48,176 bases of DNA from assembly GCA_016287755.1 (NCBI GenBank), contig JAEEWT010000013.1, positions 1 to 48,176 on the forward strand, written 5' to 3'. This document shows positions 33,575-40,599 of this stretch, piece by piece. The translations under genes were made by a program, and so were the position numbers. This DNA is from Prevotella sp. Lineage in GTDB: Bacteria; Bacteroidota; Bacteroidia; Bacteroidales; Bacteroidaceae. The notes beneath the pieces were generated by a model that saw only the letters and a program-made list of their open reading frames with translations, had not been told where the DNA came from and ran no database searches. The first letter of the stretch is position 1; each line of letters opens with the position of its first letter.

Positions 33575-33678
33575 GAAAAATAAAAAGATGAAAACGAGCG
33601 ACAGATTTGAACTGCTACACGTCCCTTTCGGGAGCCGCCTTTACCATACATCGCGGGTCTACTCGTTTACATCTTTTG
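33575..33678 (-). ncRNA. tRNA-like small RNA with its own promoter and terminator
   Basis: Read on the minus strand. The ends pair over 15 bp with one mismatch: AAAAGATG/CATCTTTT and AAACGAG/CTCGTTT. Inside are three arms: CCGC/GCGG with a 14-nt loop (33635-33656), TCCC-GAAA-GGGA (33622-33633) and GCAG-TTCAAAT-CTGT (33601-33615). The last is a textbook T-arm (GTTCAAATC), so the RNA resembles a cloverleaf whose anticodon arm is a GAAA tetraloop hairpin. No CCA, no anticodon loop. U-rich 3' flank. A perfect promoter precedes it. Known family not recognised; a decayed tRNA is the main alternative. Confidence 0.6.
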
Positions 33679-33683
33679 CATTG

Positions 33684-33715
33684 CAAAGATAAGAACTATA
33701 AACGAAAAAAGCAAA
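33684..33715 (-). promoter_or_regulatory. Promoter of the tRNA-like RNA
   Basis: On the minus strand TTTG (33712-33715), 20 bp, TATCTTTG (33684-33691). Predicted start at about 33678, exactly where the outer stem begins. Confidence 0.75.
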
Positions 33716-33848
33716 TCAAAGGCAAGATATTTTAGATTAATTATCAAAGAGGGTGCCCAAGGGTCAGGTACCTGTCATCAATATAATATAGACATAAGAA
33801 CTTTTTAGAAATAAGAACATAAGAACAAATAATTATTGTTTAATGTAT

Positions 33849-34044
33849 AAAGACCAAAGAACCAAAGGACAAAAATTAATGGATAATTCGTGGTAATTAT
33901 ATGTTTTCAATACCAGCAAATTCCCGTTTTTTTTTGTTTACATGTAATTACCATGTAATTAGTCATATAATTAATCATATAATGACTACGAATCTTTAAT
34001 GTACAACGTTTAATGTTTAATGTTTAATCTTTAATGTACAACGT
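33849..34044 (+). repeat. Dispersed repeat, copy B
   Basis: The core (about 33855-34002) is nearly identical to copies A and C: ATTAATGGATAATTCGTGG, ATACCAGCAAATTCCCG, then four 11-12-bp units (CATGTAATTA twice, CATATAATTA, CATATAATGA). It continues into TTTAATG/TGTACAACG heptads that provide the stop codon of the DUF4143 gene. Confidence 0.88.
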
Positions 34045-35436
34045 TTAATCATTAGTGCTTAATGTCAAAGAACTGTCAACTGCCCGTATGGCGTATAACG
34101 GGAAGATCTGGACATGACGGATAGCACCATCAACCTTATCATCGGTATAGTCGAACTGGCCGAAATTCTCCAATGAGCAGCGGATGGCTTGAGAAATATT
34201 CCTTTCTCTCATATAATCCCAAAGACTTTTCATGCCGCCTTGTACTCCAGCCTTTACTTCGAAAGGAAGGATGTGGGTGCCATGGGCCAGGATATAATCC
34301 ACCTCGGCTGTGGCATTCCTTGCCTGACGGAGCCAGTAGAAAAGCTCATGTTGAAGATTGGGGGTACGATAGTGCAGCAACTCAAGTCCTGCCAGCATCT
34401 CAGCCATAGGACCTTTGTTTACTAAATCGGATGCAGTGGCAGTGAGGATATGCGTCGTTATCTCCGTGATGTTGCCAATCGCCATATTCAGCAGTCTTAA
34501 CATAAGTCCTGTGTCCAATACCAACATCTTACGAATGCTTTCATCGCGCCCATCGCCTAAGGGAAGACCATTGGAATTGGTGTGAGTTACGGGGATGAGA
34601 ATGTTGGCCTTTATGAGTAGTTCAAGGGCTTTCTTCACCTCGGCAGTCTTATAATCGCCAGCCACCTGGGAATACATGAACTTCTTGGTGGCCTGCTGGG
34701 CTGCACTCCTCATGGTCATCCTTAGCAGTTGCGGATCAACCTTTTTCTTGTATTTAGGGAAATCTGCTTCATAGCCCGTGATGATGTCGTCCTGAACTTC
34801 CTGACACTGAAGGTAGTCGTGGGTTTCCACCCATTTTGCCACAGATTCAGGCATGCCGCCCACCAGCATAAAGGTACGCAGCAGACTGGTCAGCTTGTCG
34901 TGAAGAGGTGTTGGCAACGGAGATGATGGCGAGGCTTGATTACGAGCTTCCAGAAGGAGTTTCTCGCCATTGGCAGAGAGGAACTCATCGAAGGTCATAG
35001 GATACATATACATGGAGTGTATTCTGCCTACGCCGAATGTGGGAATGTCATCTAATACAAACTCCAGGAGCGAACCTGCCGCAACGACATGCAAGTCGGG
35101 CAAGTCTTCCTTAAAGAACCGTAAGGACATGATGGCTTCTTGGCATTCCTGAATCTCGTCTATAAACAATAGCGTCTGACCCGGTATGATGGGCGTACCA
35201 TACATGGCAGCTATTTGGGGTATGATGCGTTTCACGTCGAGGTCGGGTTGGAACAGGGTCTTGTAGTTGGGCTGTTTCTCTAAGTTGATCTCAACAAAGT
35301 ACTGGAATTGCTCCCCCAGATGCTTGACAGCTGTGGATTTCCCCACCTGTCGGGCACCTCTCAGCAACACGGGCTTGTGACTTGGGCGTGAGGCCCACTC
35401 GCTAAAATACTGGTCTATAATGCGTTCGTAATACAT
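34045..35436 (-). CDS. AAA family ATPase with DUF4143 domain
   Basis: 463 aa. Walker A LLRGARQVGKST (about 24-35), Walker B LLFIDEIQE (about 88-96), sensor HVVAAGSLLEFV, then the C-terminal DUF4143 domain (about 195-440) containing KFMYSQVAGDYKTAEVKKAL and AEVDYILAHGTHILPFEVKAG, a PD-(D/E)xK-like pattern (Asp, Glu-x-Lys). These ATPases are common in Bacteroidales accessory DNA; role unknown, possibly in a conflict or toxin-like system. The last residues (LTLSTND) and stop are encoded by the repeat array of copy B. Copies B and C, in the same orientation, bracket the gene. Confidence 0.85.
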   Translation of the reverse strand: MYYERIIDQYFSEWASRPSHKPVLLRGARQVGKSTAVKHLGEQFQYFVEINLEKQPNYKTLFQPDLDVKRIIPQIAAMYGTPIIPGQTLLFIDEIQECQEAIMSLRFFKEDLPDLHVVAAGSLLEFVLDDIPTFGVGRIHSMYMYPMTFDEFLSANGEKLLLEARNQASPSSPLPTPLHDKLTSLLRTFMLVGGMPESVAKWVETHDYLQCQEVQDDIITGYEADFPKYKKKVDPQLLRMTMRSAAQQATKKFMYSQVAGDYKTAEVKKALELLIKANILIPVTHTNSNGLPLGDGRDESIRKMLVLDTGLMLRLLNMAIGNITEITTHILTATASDLVNKGPMAEMLAGLELLHYRTPNLQHELFYWLRQARNATAEVDYILAHGTHILPFEVKAGVQGGMKSLWDYMRERNISQAIRCSLENFGQFDYTDDKVDGAIRHVQIFPLYAIRAVDSSLTLSTND

Positions 35437-35458
35437 GTCTTATGTGGATTTGATGCCG

Positions 35459-35566
35459 CAAATATACGAAAAAGAAATAATCCAAACAAATATTTTGGCG
35501 AAAATCGAAAAAATCCAAAGAAATAATTGGGTGAAAAACGAAAAAATCCAAAGAAAAACGAGGTTA
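35459..35566 (-). promoter_or_regulatory. DUF4143 gene promoter with repeated upstream boxes
   Basis: -7 box TATATTTG (35459-35466), with TTTG at 35487-35490 (20 bp) and another at 35483-35486. Upstream the motif TTTCTTTGGATTTTTTCG occurs twice more (about 35508-35530 and 35540-35560), each resembling the -33 region. Confidence 0.6.
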
Positions 35567-35599
35567 GACAGAAGAACTTTTTAGACATAATAACAAAAG

Positions 35600-35868
35600 A
35601 ACAAAATTTTATTTAGACCAAAGAACAAAAGGACAAAAATTAATGGATAATTCGTGGTAATTATATGTTTTCAATACCAGCAAATTCCCGTTTTTTTGTT
35701 TACATGTAATTACCATGTAATTAGTCATATAATTAATCATATAATGACTACGAATCTTTAATGTACAACGTTTAATGTTTAATCTTTAATGTAAAACGGG
35801 AAAGAATGGTATTTCTGGGATAATTATTCTAATTATTCTAATTTCTTTCAGGACTAAAGCGAACACGG
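35600..35868 (+). repeat. Dispersed repeat, copy C (long form)
   Basis: Same orientation as copy B and inverted relative to A. Core 35620-35765; then TTTAATG heptads; then the distal block with ATTATTCTAATTATTCTAAT and GACTAAAGCGAACAC, shared with copy A but absent from B. Confidence 0.88.
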
Positions 35869-35902
35869 ATAAGTGACAAGTGATAAGTCACAGGTTCAAA
35901 GT

Positions 35903-35998
35903 AATGAGTGGTACACGATTGATGGTAGGAAGCTCAATGGAATGCCGGCGAAGAAGGGAGTGTATATTCAAAACGGGAAAAAGAGAAGCCACCCCTAG
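35903..35998 (+). pseudogene. Orphan C-terminal tail of a surface-protein paralog
   Basis: In frame 35903-35998 the DNA reads NEWYTIDGRKLNGMPAKKG then VYIQNGKK, the tail shared by the four paralogs at 4392-11084, on the opposite strand and about 25 kb away. Upstream, the frame stays open only to a stop at 35870 and encodes no module or signal peptide; the end runs into a REP unit that supplies the stop. A terminator hairpin follows. It is best read as the 3' remnant of a deleted fifth paralog. Confidence 0.8.
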
Positions 35999-36046
35999 CC
36001 CCTCCATAAGGGAAGCCTACCCCTAGCCCCTCCCAAGAGGAGGGGT
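35988..36046 (+). repeat. GC-rich REP-like units
   Basis: Two copies of the GCCACCCCTAGCCCCTCC unit, the second degenerated to CCCAAGAGGAGGGG. Same family as 33472-33535. Confidence 0.75.
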
Positions 36047-36048
36047 AC

Positions 36049-36087
36049 TAAGAAATAGCCGGAGAATTTACTTCCGGCTATTTCTTT
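36049..36087 (+). terminator. Intrinsic terminator after the orphan tail
   Basis: AAGAAATAGCCGGA and TTCCGGCTATTTCTT form a 13-14-bp stem with an 8-nt loop, followed by TTGGTTAC. Strong stem, weak T-tract. Confidence 0.7.
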
Positions 36088-36145
36088 GGTTACAAGAGGC
36101 TTTTAAGCTTCAATTCAGAAAGTCCCAAGTGCTTAACTGTTAGCC

Positions 36146-36265
36146 CTAAATATCTTCAGGGATTAAAGGGTCAGCAGTCCCTGAATCAGTCAACAACTGG
36201 AACTGCATGTCAAACTCAAGTACCTTTATCATAGGTCTTGAGTAATCCTTTTTGTTTTCTTTCAT
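36146..36265 (-). CDS. 39-aa small protein with own promoter
   Basis: 39 aa beginning MKENKKDYSRPMIKVLEF, with MQFQLLTDSGTADP in the second half. It resembles the frequent Bacteroidales small proteins of the form MKK-x-Y-x-KP-x-(M/I)-x-V-(I/L)-E followed by QLL and a Gly/Ser segment; their function is unknown. A perfect promoter (36313-36344) precedes it with a leader of about 40 nt, which supports a real gene despite the size. It is divergent from the secreted protein at 36487. A role as a precursor peptide was considered but no modification enzyme is nearby. Confidence 0.65.
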   Translation of the reverse strand: MKENKKDYSRPMIKVLEFDMQFQLLTDSGTADPLIPEDI

Positions 36266-36312
36266 TTTGTCATTTATAGATTAGTTAGTAACTAGAAGTA
36301 TTAAAACCGATG

Positions 36313-36344
36313 CAAAGATATGCTTTTATTTTGAAACTTCCAAA
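36313..36344 (-). promoter_or_regulatory. Promoter of the 39-aa gene
   Basis: On the minus strand TTTG (36341-36344), 20 bp, TATCTTTG (36313-36320). Confidence 0.75.
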
Positions 36345-36417
36345 TCACTTTTGCATTTCTCCACTTAATGACGTCCTTCCAACACTCCGGCCCTTAGATA
36401 GATTTGTTGCTGTTCTC

Positions 36418-36448
36418 TTGGTCGTTTCACGTATATTTATTATATTTG
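36418..36448 (+). promoter_or_regulatory. Promoter of the 36487 gene
   Basis: TTG (36418-36420), 20 bp, TATATTTG (36441-36448); ATG at 36487. Confidence 0.65.
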
Positions 36449-36486
36449 CAGCGGGTAAGGGAAAAATAACTAATAACATAAAGACT

Positions 36487-38655
36487 ATGAAGAGAGTATT
36501 ATTCATTCTGATGCTGATGACTATCGGTTTGTCGGCGCAGGCACAATTACTGAAGGTTGGCGGTGTGACGGTCAACCTAAACAAAAACACGATTGACGCT
36601 CGAAGCGGCTTGGATGGAGGAACTTACAGTTACTATTACACAGCAAAGAAACTGGTGCTCAATGATGCGAAAATCAAAAACACAAACTCTACAGGAATCT
36701 CTAGTACCGTGGATGGTCTGACCATACTTTTCAACGGCGAGAATACCATTGAGGCTGAATGTGGAATTTTATTGGAAGGCAACACGCGCATGGCGATTAA
36801 TAGCAATGGAAAGGTAACCGTTACAGGTTCTTTGTATTCCCTGTTAATACAAAACAAGTCAGATGGCAGCTTACCGAACATCGTTATGGCCCGCGGAACA
36901 TGGTCATTCAATACTAATTTATTATTGGCTGGTAAACTGACCATAGAAGAAGGTGCTGACGTGAGCTTTAAAAACACGTTTTCTGGCAATGCAACCATTT
37001 CAAAGAGGAATAATAATCCGGCACAATTAACAATAGACAACTCCACGCTGACGGTTAATGGCTCTAGCGATAATGTAGTATCTGATGTACCTGTGGTATT
37101 AAACAACAGCGTCATAGCCAGTCCGTTGAAAGCGGTTCTTGTTAAAAAAGATGGCTCTTGTTTGCCTGAATATTCTCCCTCTGAACCCGCCCTTCTTTAC
37201 AACACAAATGGTACTCCGCTCAAAGGAAACCTCACCATCAAACCAGGCACTGCCTACGGTTTATGGATCTGTGGCGTACAATTGAACAGTTTGAACTACA
37301 ATAGTATCTGGCAGTTGGAAGTCAATAGCGTCATGAATGACGTAACGTATCTTTATTATACACCATCGTCAAAAACACTGACGATGGTAAATACCATCCG
37401 GTTGCTTTCGAGATATTTTAAGTTCCCCCCGATACATAACGAGATAGACGGTTTGCTTATCAACACCTCTGGAGGTACCCACTACATTGGATATAGCATT
37501 GATAATGGATTAAATGGAATTGAGTCGTATGCCAAATGTTCCATTTATGGTGGTGGATCTTTGAGTGTCTCTAGTGAAAATGGTGACGCTATCTACGTTG
37601 ATAATTCCGATATGATCATTGACAATATAACACTGAATGCCAGAGGCGGCGGCGATGGACTAGAGGGACAAGGCAACAGTAAGATTTATGTAAGCAACAG
37701 CACACTCGACATTTCGGGAGGCAAAGAGGCTATCTATGTACAAAACAATGGTTTCGACCCTAACGGCAACTGTTACATCACCACTCCAACCGATGGAGTC
37801 AAGCTCAATAACAGCATTTATTCGTATGATTTTTCCACAGGTCAACCTATACCTATAGTAGCCACTACCGTAAAAGCCAGACAATTAATCAGATATCCAC
37901 TTTGGATGAACGGAACACAGATTACGGAATTGAACTGTGATCGTATCAAATCGATATTGAATAGCAATTCTGCCGAAGGCAGCATCACGTTCTCTCCACC
38001 TAACAAGTTGCTGATAAACAATCTAAAGATATTACCTGGAGGAACTCTGGATGATTATTTCATTAGTACCTCGCTTGATGAGTTGATCTTGAACTTGACT
38101 GGTACCAGTTTTATGAGGGCTACTGGTAAAAGCCTTTTCACCACAAAGAATCTGACGGTGACCGGAACGGGATCGATAAATGTTGACACAGGTGATGATA
38201 ATGGCATACAGGTAGGAGGTACATTTAAGATTACAGGAAGTGCCAGTTTCATGGGGTCAGGAAAACTCTTAGGCGTCAGTGCCAATAAACTTGTCATGAC
38301 TTCGGGGACAGAACTGAGAGCAAATGCTTCCAGTGAAAGCGGGAAGTCATTGGCCTGCAACACAGCTCCCCAACTGGATGGTGTCGCACTTCCCGCTGAC
38401 ATGTATTACTACGCAAGTAAGAATTGCATCTGCTACAAGGCTACCAATCTGCCAGTGACACGAAATGAAGTAGTTATCAATGCCAAGAACGTCAATACAG
38501 TGGCTACTAGCATTGAAGAGCCCGATGCGTTTGAGACGGATGCGCCGACACGAGTCTATACCACCACCGGTCAGCTCGTCTGGCAGGGCACTGGGCAACC
38601 GCAGCTGCCCAGCGGTATCTACATCGTTAATGGTACCAAGGTCGTGATTAAGTGA
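36487..38655 (+). CDS. Large secreted beta-helix-like protein with C-terminal sorting-type tail
   Basis: 722 aa from ATG 36487, where the signal peptide MKRVLFILMLMTIGLSAQAQ begins; the frame is open 177 bp upstream across the promoter and is not coding there. The mature part consists of two or three long repeats starting LLKVGGVTVN, YGLWICGVQLNSLN and YPLWMNGTQITELN, each followed by beta-helix-like strands (NGIESYAKCSIYGGGSLSVSSENGDAIYV, DNSDMIIDNITLNA). The end TRVYTTTGQLVWQG and LPSGIYIVNGTKVVIK is a Bacteroidetes type IX-like C-terminal domain, different in sequence from the tail of the 4392-11084 paralogs. Probably surface-exposed or secreted; ligand unknown. Confidence 0.8.
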   Translation: MKRVLFILMLMTIGLSAQAQLLKVGGVTVNLNKNTIDARSGLDGGTYSYYYTAKKLVLNDAKIKNTNSTGISSTVDGLTILFNGENTIEAECGILLEGNTRMAINSNGKVTVTGSLYSLLIQNKSDGSLPNIVMARGTWSFNTNLLLAGKLTIEEGADVSFKNTFSGNATISKRNNNPAQLTIDNSTLTVNGSSDNVVSDVPVVLNNSVIASPLKAVLVKKDGSCLPEYSPSEPALLYNTNGTPLKGNLTIKPGTAYGLWICGVQLNSLNYNSIWQLEVNSVMNDVTYLYYTPSSKTLTMVNTIRLLSRYFKFPPIHNEIDGLLINTSGGTHYIGYSIDNGLNGIESYAKCSIYGGGSLSVSSENGDAIYVDNSDMIIDNITLNARGGGDGLEGQGNSKIYVSNSTLDISGGKEAIYVQNNGFDPNGNCYITTPTDGVKLNNSIYSYDFSTGQPIPIVATTVKARQLIRYPLWMNGTQITELNCDRIKSILNSNSAEGSITFSPPNKLLINNLKILPGGTLDDYFISTSLDELILNLTGTSFMRATGKSLFTTKNLTVTGTGSINVDTGDDNGIQVGGTFKITGSASFMGSGKLLGVSANKLVMTSGTELRANASSESGKSLACNTAPQLDGVALPADMYYYASKNCICYKATNLPVTRNEVVINAKNVNTVATSIEEPDAFETDAPTRVYTTTGQLVWQGTGQPQLPSGIYIVNGTKVVIK

Positions 38656-38657
38656 GT

Positions 38658-38681
38658 GAAGTGCAAGTTTGCTTGCACTTC
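38658..38681 (+). terminator. Hairpin after the secreted-protein gene
   Basis: GAAGTGCAAG / CTTGCACTTC, a perfect 10-bp stem with a TTTG loop, directly after the stop codon. No T-tract. Just beyond, the last codons of the gene (AAGGTCGTGATTAA) recur as AAAGTCGTGATTAA (38710-38723), a small duplication of the gene end. Confidence 0.6.
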
Positions 38682-38726
38682 CGAGCGTGAACGAGCTCGA
38701 ACAACGTTCAAAGTCGTGATTAATAG

Positions 38727-39656
38727 ATGAAAGCGATATGTGATTTTATTTCCCGTTGGATGGGCGTGCTGGTGCTGCTGATGGCGGTATTCTCGTTCCT
38801 GGTGCCTGCCCCGATAGGGGCCATTCCTACGTGGGTGATCAATCCACTCCTCGGACTGATTATGTTTGGTATGGGTCTGACGCTGTCGGCAAAGGATTTC
38901 CGCGTCGTGTTCAGCCGACCGAAAGACGTGTTGATAGGCTGTCTGGCTCAGTTCACGGTGATGCCCCTCATGGCCTGGATGCTGGCATGGGCGTTTAATC
39001 TTCCCAAGGAGTTGGCATTAGGTGTGATTCTCGTGGGATGCTGCCCTGGCGGTACGGCCTCTAACGTGATTACCTTCCTGGCCCGCGGCGACCTGGCCCT
39101 GAGCGTGGGTATGACAGCCACCAGTACGATTCTCGCGCCGCTGCTGACACCCCTGTTGGTATGGCTGTTGGCAGGAACGATGGTGGAGGTGGATACCGTG
39201 GGGATGCTGCTGAGCATTCTCTATGTGGTGATCGCACCGATTATCGGCGGACTGCTTTGTCAGCGCTACCTTCCGCAGACTACCCGAAAGGTGGTGCCTT
39301 ATCTGCCTGCCTTCTCCACACTGATGATTACCATGGTGGTGGGTATCGTTGTTTCGCATACGGCCGACAAGCTCATGGCGGGCGGAATGATTGTGATCCT
39401 GGTGGTGATGCTCCATAACCTCAGCGGACTGGCCATTGGCTACAGCATCGGACGGTTACTGAGTCTGAAACGCGAGAAACGCATCGCCCTGAGCATCGAG
39501 GTGGGCATGCAGAACTCAGGACTGGCCTCCAGTCTGGCGGTACTCCACTTCGCCGCTTACCCCCTTGCCACCATTCCCGGTGCCATCTTCAGCGTGTGGC
39601 ATAACATCAGCGGGGCCCTTGCCGCACGACTGTATAGCGCGGGTTCCCAAGCATGA
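38727..39656 (+). CDS. Bile acid:sodium symporter family (BASS/PanS-like) transporter
   Basis: 309 aa, about ten transmembrane helices. Family segments seen: LLGLIMFGMGLTLSAKDF, GVILVGCCPGGTASNVITFLARGD (the crossover motif around the substrate and Na+ sites) and IALSIEVGMQNSGLASSLAVLHF. These match the BASS superfamily of Na+-coupled organic-anion carriers, closest in pattern to bacterial PanS/YfeH-type members that carry ketopantoate or similar acids rather than bile acids. The actual substrate cannot be told from sequence. The gene follows the secreted protein on the same strand after 71 bp. Confidence 0.88.
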   Translation: MKAICDFISRWMGVLVLLMAVFSFLVPAPIGAIPTWVINPLLGLIMFGMGLTLSAKDFRVVFSRPKDVLIGCLAQFTVMPLMAWMLAWAFNLPKELALGVILVGCCPGGTASNVITFLARGDLALSVGMTATSTILAPLLTPLLVWLLAGTMVEVDTVGMLLSILYVVIAPIIGGLLCQRYLPQTTRKVVPYLPAFSTLMITMVVGIVVSHTADKLMAGGMIVILVVMLHNLSGLAIGYSIGRLLSLKREKRIALSIEVGMQNSGLASSLAVLHFAAYPLATIPGAIFSVWHNISGALAARLYSAGSQA

Positions 39657-39698
39657 TGAACAGGGAGCTCATTAAGTGCGAACAAAACTGCGGAAACA

Positions 39699-39730
39699 TT
39701 TGGTGACTTCAAAAGAAACCATTATCTTTG
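39699..39730 (+). promoter_or_regulatory. Promoter of the glycosyltransferase/plsC unit
   Basis: TTTG (39699-39702), 20 bp, TATCTTTG (39723-39730); ATG at 39755. Confidence 0.8.
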
Positions 39731-39754
39731 CACTATCATTCATCAGAGGTAGTC

Positions 39755-40507
39755 ATGAACGCAAGCGACAGTATTGTCATCATTCCGACGTATAACGAGA
39801 AGGAGAACATCGAGAAGATTATCCGGGCCGTATTCGGTCTGGAGAAGTGTTTCCATATACTGGTTATTGACGATGGTTCGCCCGACGGTACGGCAGCTAT
39901 CGTGAAACGACTGATGGCAGAGGAGTTTGCCGACCGTTTGTTCCTCTTGGAACGCAGCGGGAAGCAGGGGCTGGGTACTGCGTATATCATGGGCTTCAAA
40001 TGGGCGTTGGAACATACCTACGACTATATCTTCGAGATGGATGCCGACTTCAGTCATGACCCGAACGACCTGCCCCGACTGTATGCTGCCTGCGCAGATG
40101 AGGGGAACGACCTGGCCATCGGCTCACGCTATGTGAGTGGTGTGAACGTGGTGAACTGGCCCATCGGCAGGGTGCTGATGAGCTACTTCGCCTCGAAATA
40201 TGTCAGGTTCGTGACCGGATTCAAGGTTCATGATACCACCGCGGGATTCAAATGCTACAAACGGCGCGTACTGGAGACTATCGAGCTCGACAAGATACGT
40301 TTCAAGGGTTACGGCTTCCAGATCGAGATGAAGTACACGGCCTACAAGATCGGCTTCAAGATCAAGGAGGTGCCGGTTATCTTCGTGAACCGTCGCGAAG
40401 GGGTGTCCAAGATGTCGGGCGGCATCTTCGGCGAGGCCTTCTTCGGCGTGATGCGCCTAAGGTGGGACGGATGGACGAGGAAGTATCCGGCCTTGCCAGA
40501 TAATTGA
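39755..40507 (+). CDS. Polyprenol-phosphate mannose synthase-like glycosyltransferase (GT2)
   Basis: 250 aa from ATG 39755 (the frame opens 27 bp earlier at a TTG inside the promoter). GT-A fold motifs: IIPTYNEKENIEKII, VIDDGSPDGTA, the DADFSHDP metal-binding DxD and IGSRYVSG, then a RRxG-type C-terminal region FVNRREGVSKMSGG. The family transfers mannose (or glucose) from a nucleotide sugar to polyprenyl phosphate on the cytosolic face of the membrane, feeding surface glycan or protein glycosylation. No C-terminal membrane helices are present, as in the short Dpm1-like form. First gene of a two-gene unit with plsC. Confidence 0.9.
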   Translation: MNASDSIVIIPTYNEKENIEKIIRAVFGLEKCFHILVIDDGSPDGTAAIVKRLMAEEFADRLFLLERSGKQGLGTAYIMGFKWALEHTYDYIFEMDADFSHDPNDLPRLYAACADEGNDLAIGSRYVSGVNVVNWPIGRVLMSYFASKYVRFVTGFKVHDTTAGFKCYKRRVLETIELDKIRFKGYGFQIEMKYTAYKIGFKIKEVPVIFVNRREGVSKMSGGIFGEAFFGVMRLRWDGWTRKYPALPDN

Positions 40508-40592
40508 AAATTGAGAATTGAAAATTGAAAATTACGCTCGGCTCTGCCACTTCGCTTACGATGATTATGAACTATGAACTTTGAACTATGAA
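40502..40592 (+). repeat. Two heptad tracts between the glycosyltransferase and plsC
   Basis: 40502-40534: AATTGAA/AATTGAG units. 40565-40592: ACTATGA/ACTTTGA units, the last of which contains a possible ATG start (40588) for plsC. Confidence 0.8.
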
Positions 40593-40599
40593 CACTGTT

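Noticed and set aside
33587..33668. Normal tRNA gene on the minus strand
   Set aside because: The T-arm fits, but the central arm is a 4-bp stem with GAAA loop, so no anticodon; no CCA or usual U8/G10 positions. Recorded as tRNA-like RNA instead.
36310..36486. N-terminal extension of the 36487 protein
   Set aside because: It crosses two promoters and would bury a perfect signal peptide; start set at 36487.
40502..40592. Intrinsic terminator between the glycosyltransferase gene and plsC
   Set aside because: The heptads there are not inverted copies and form no stable stem.
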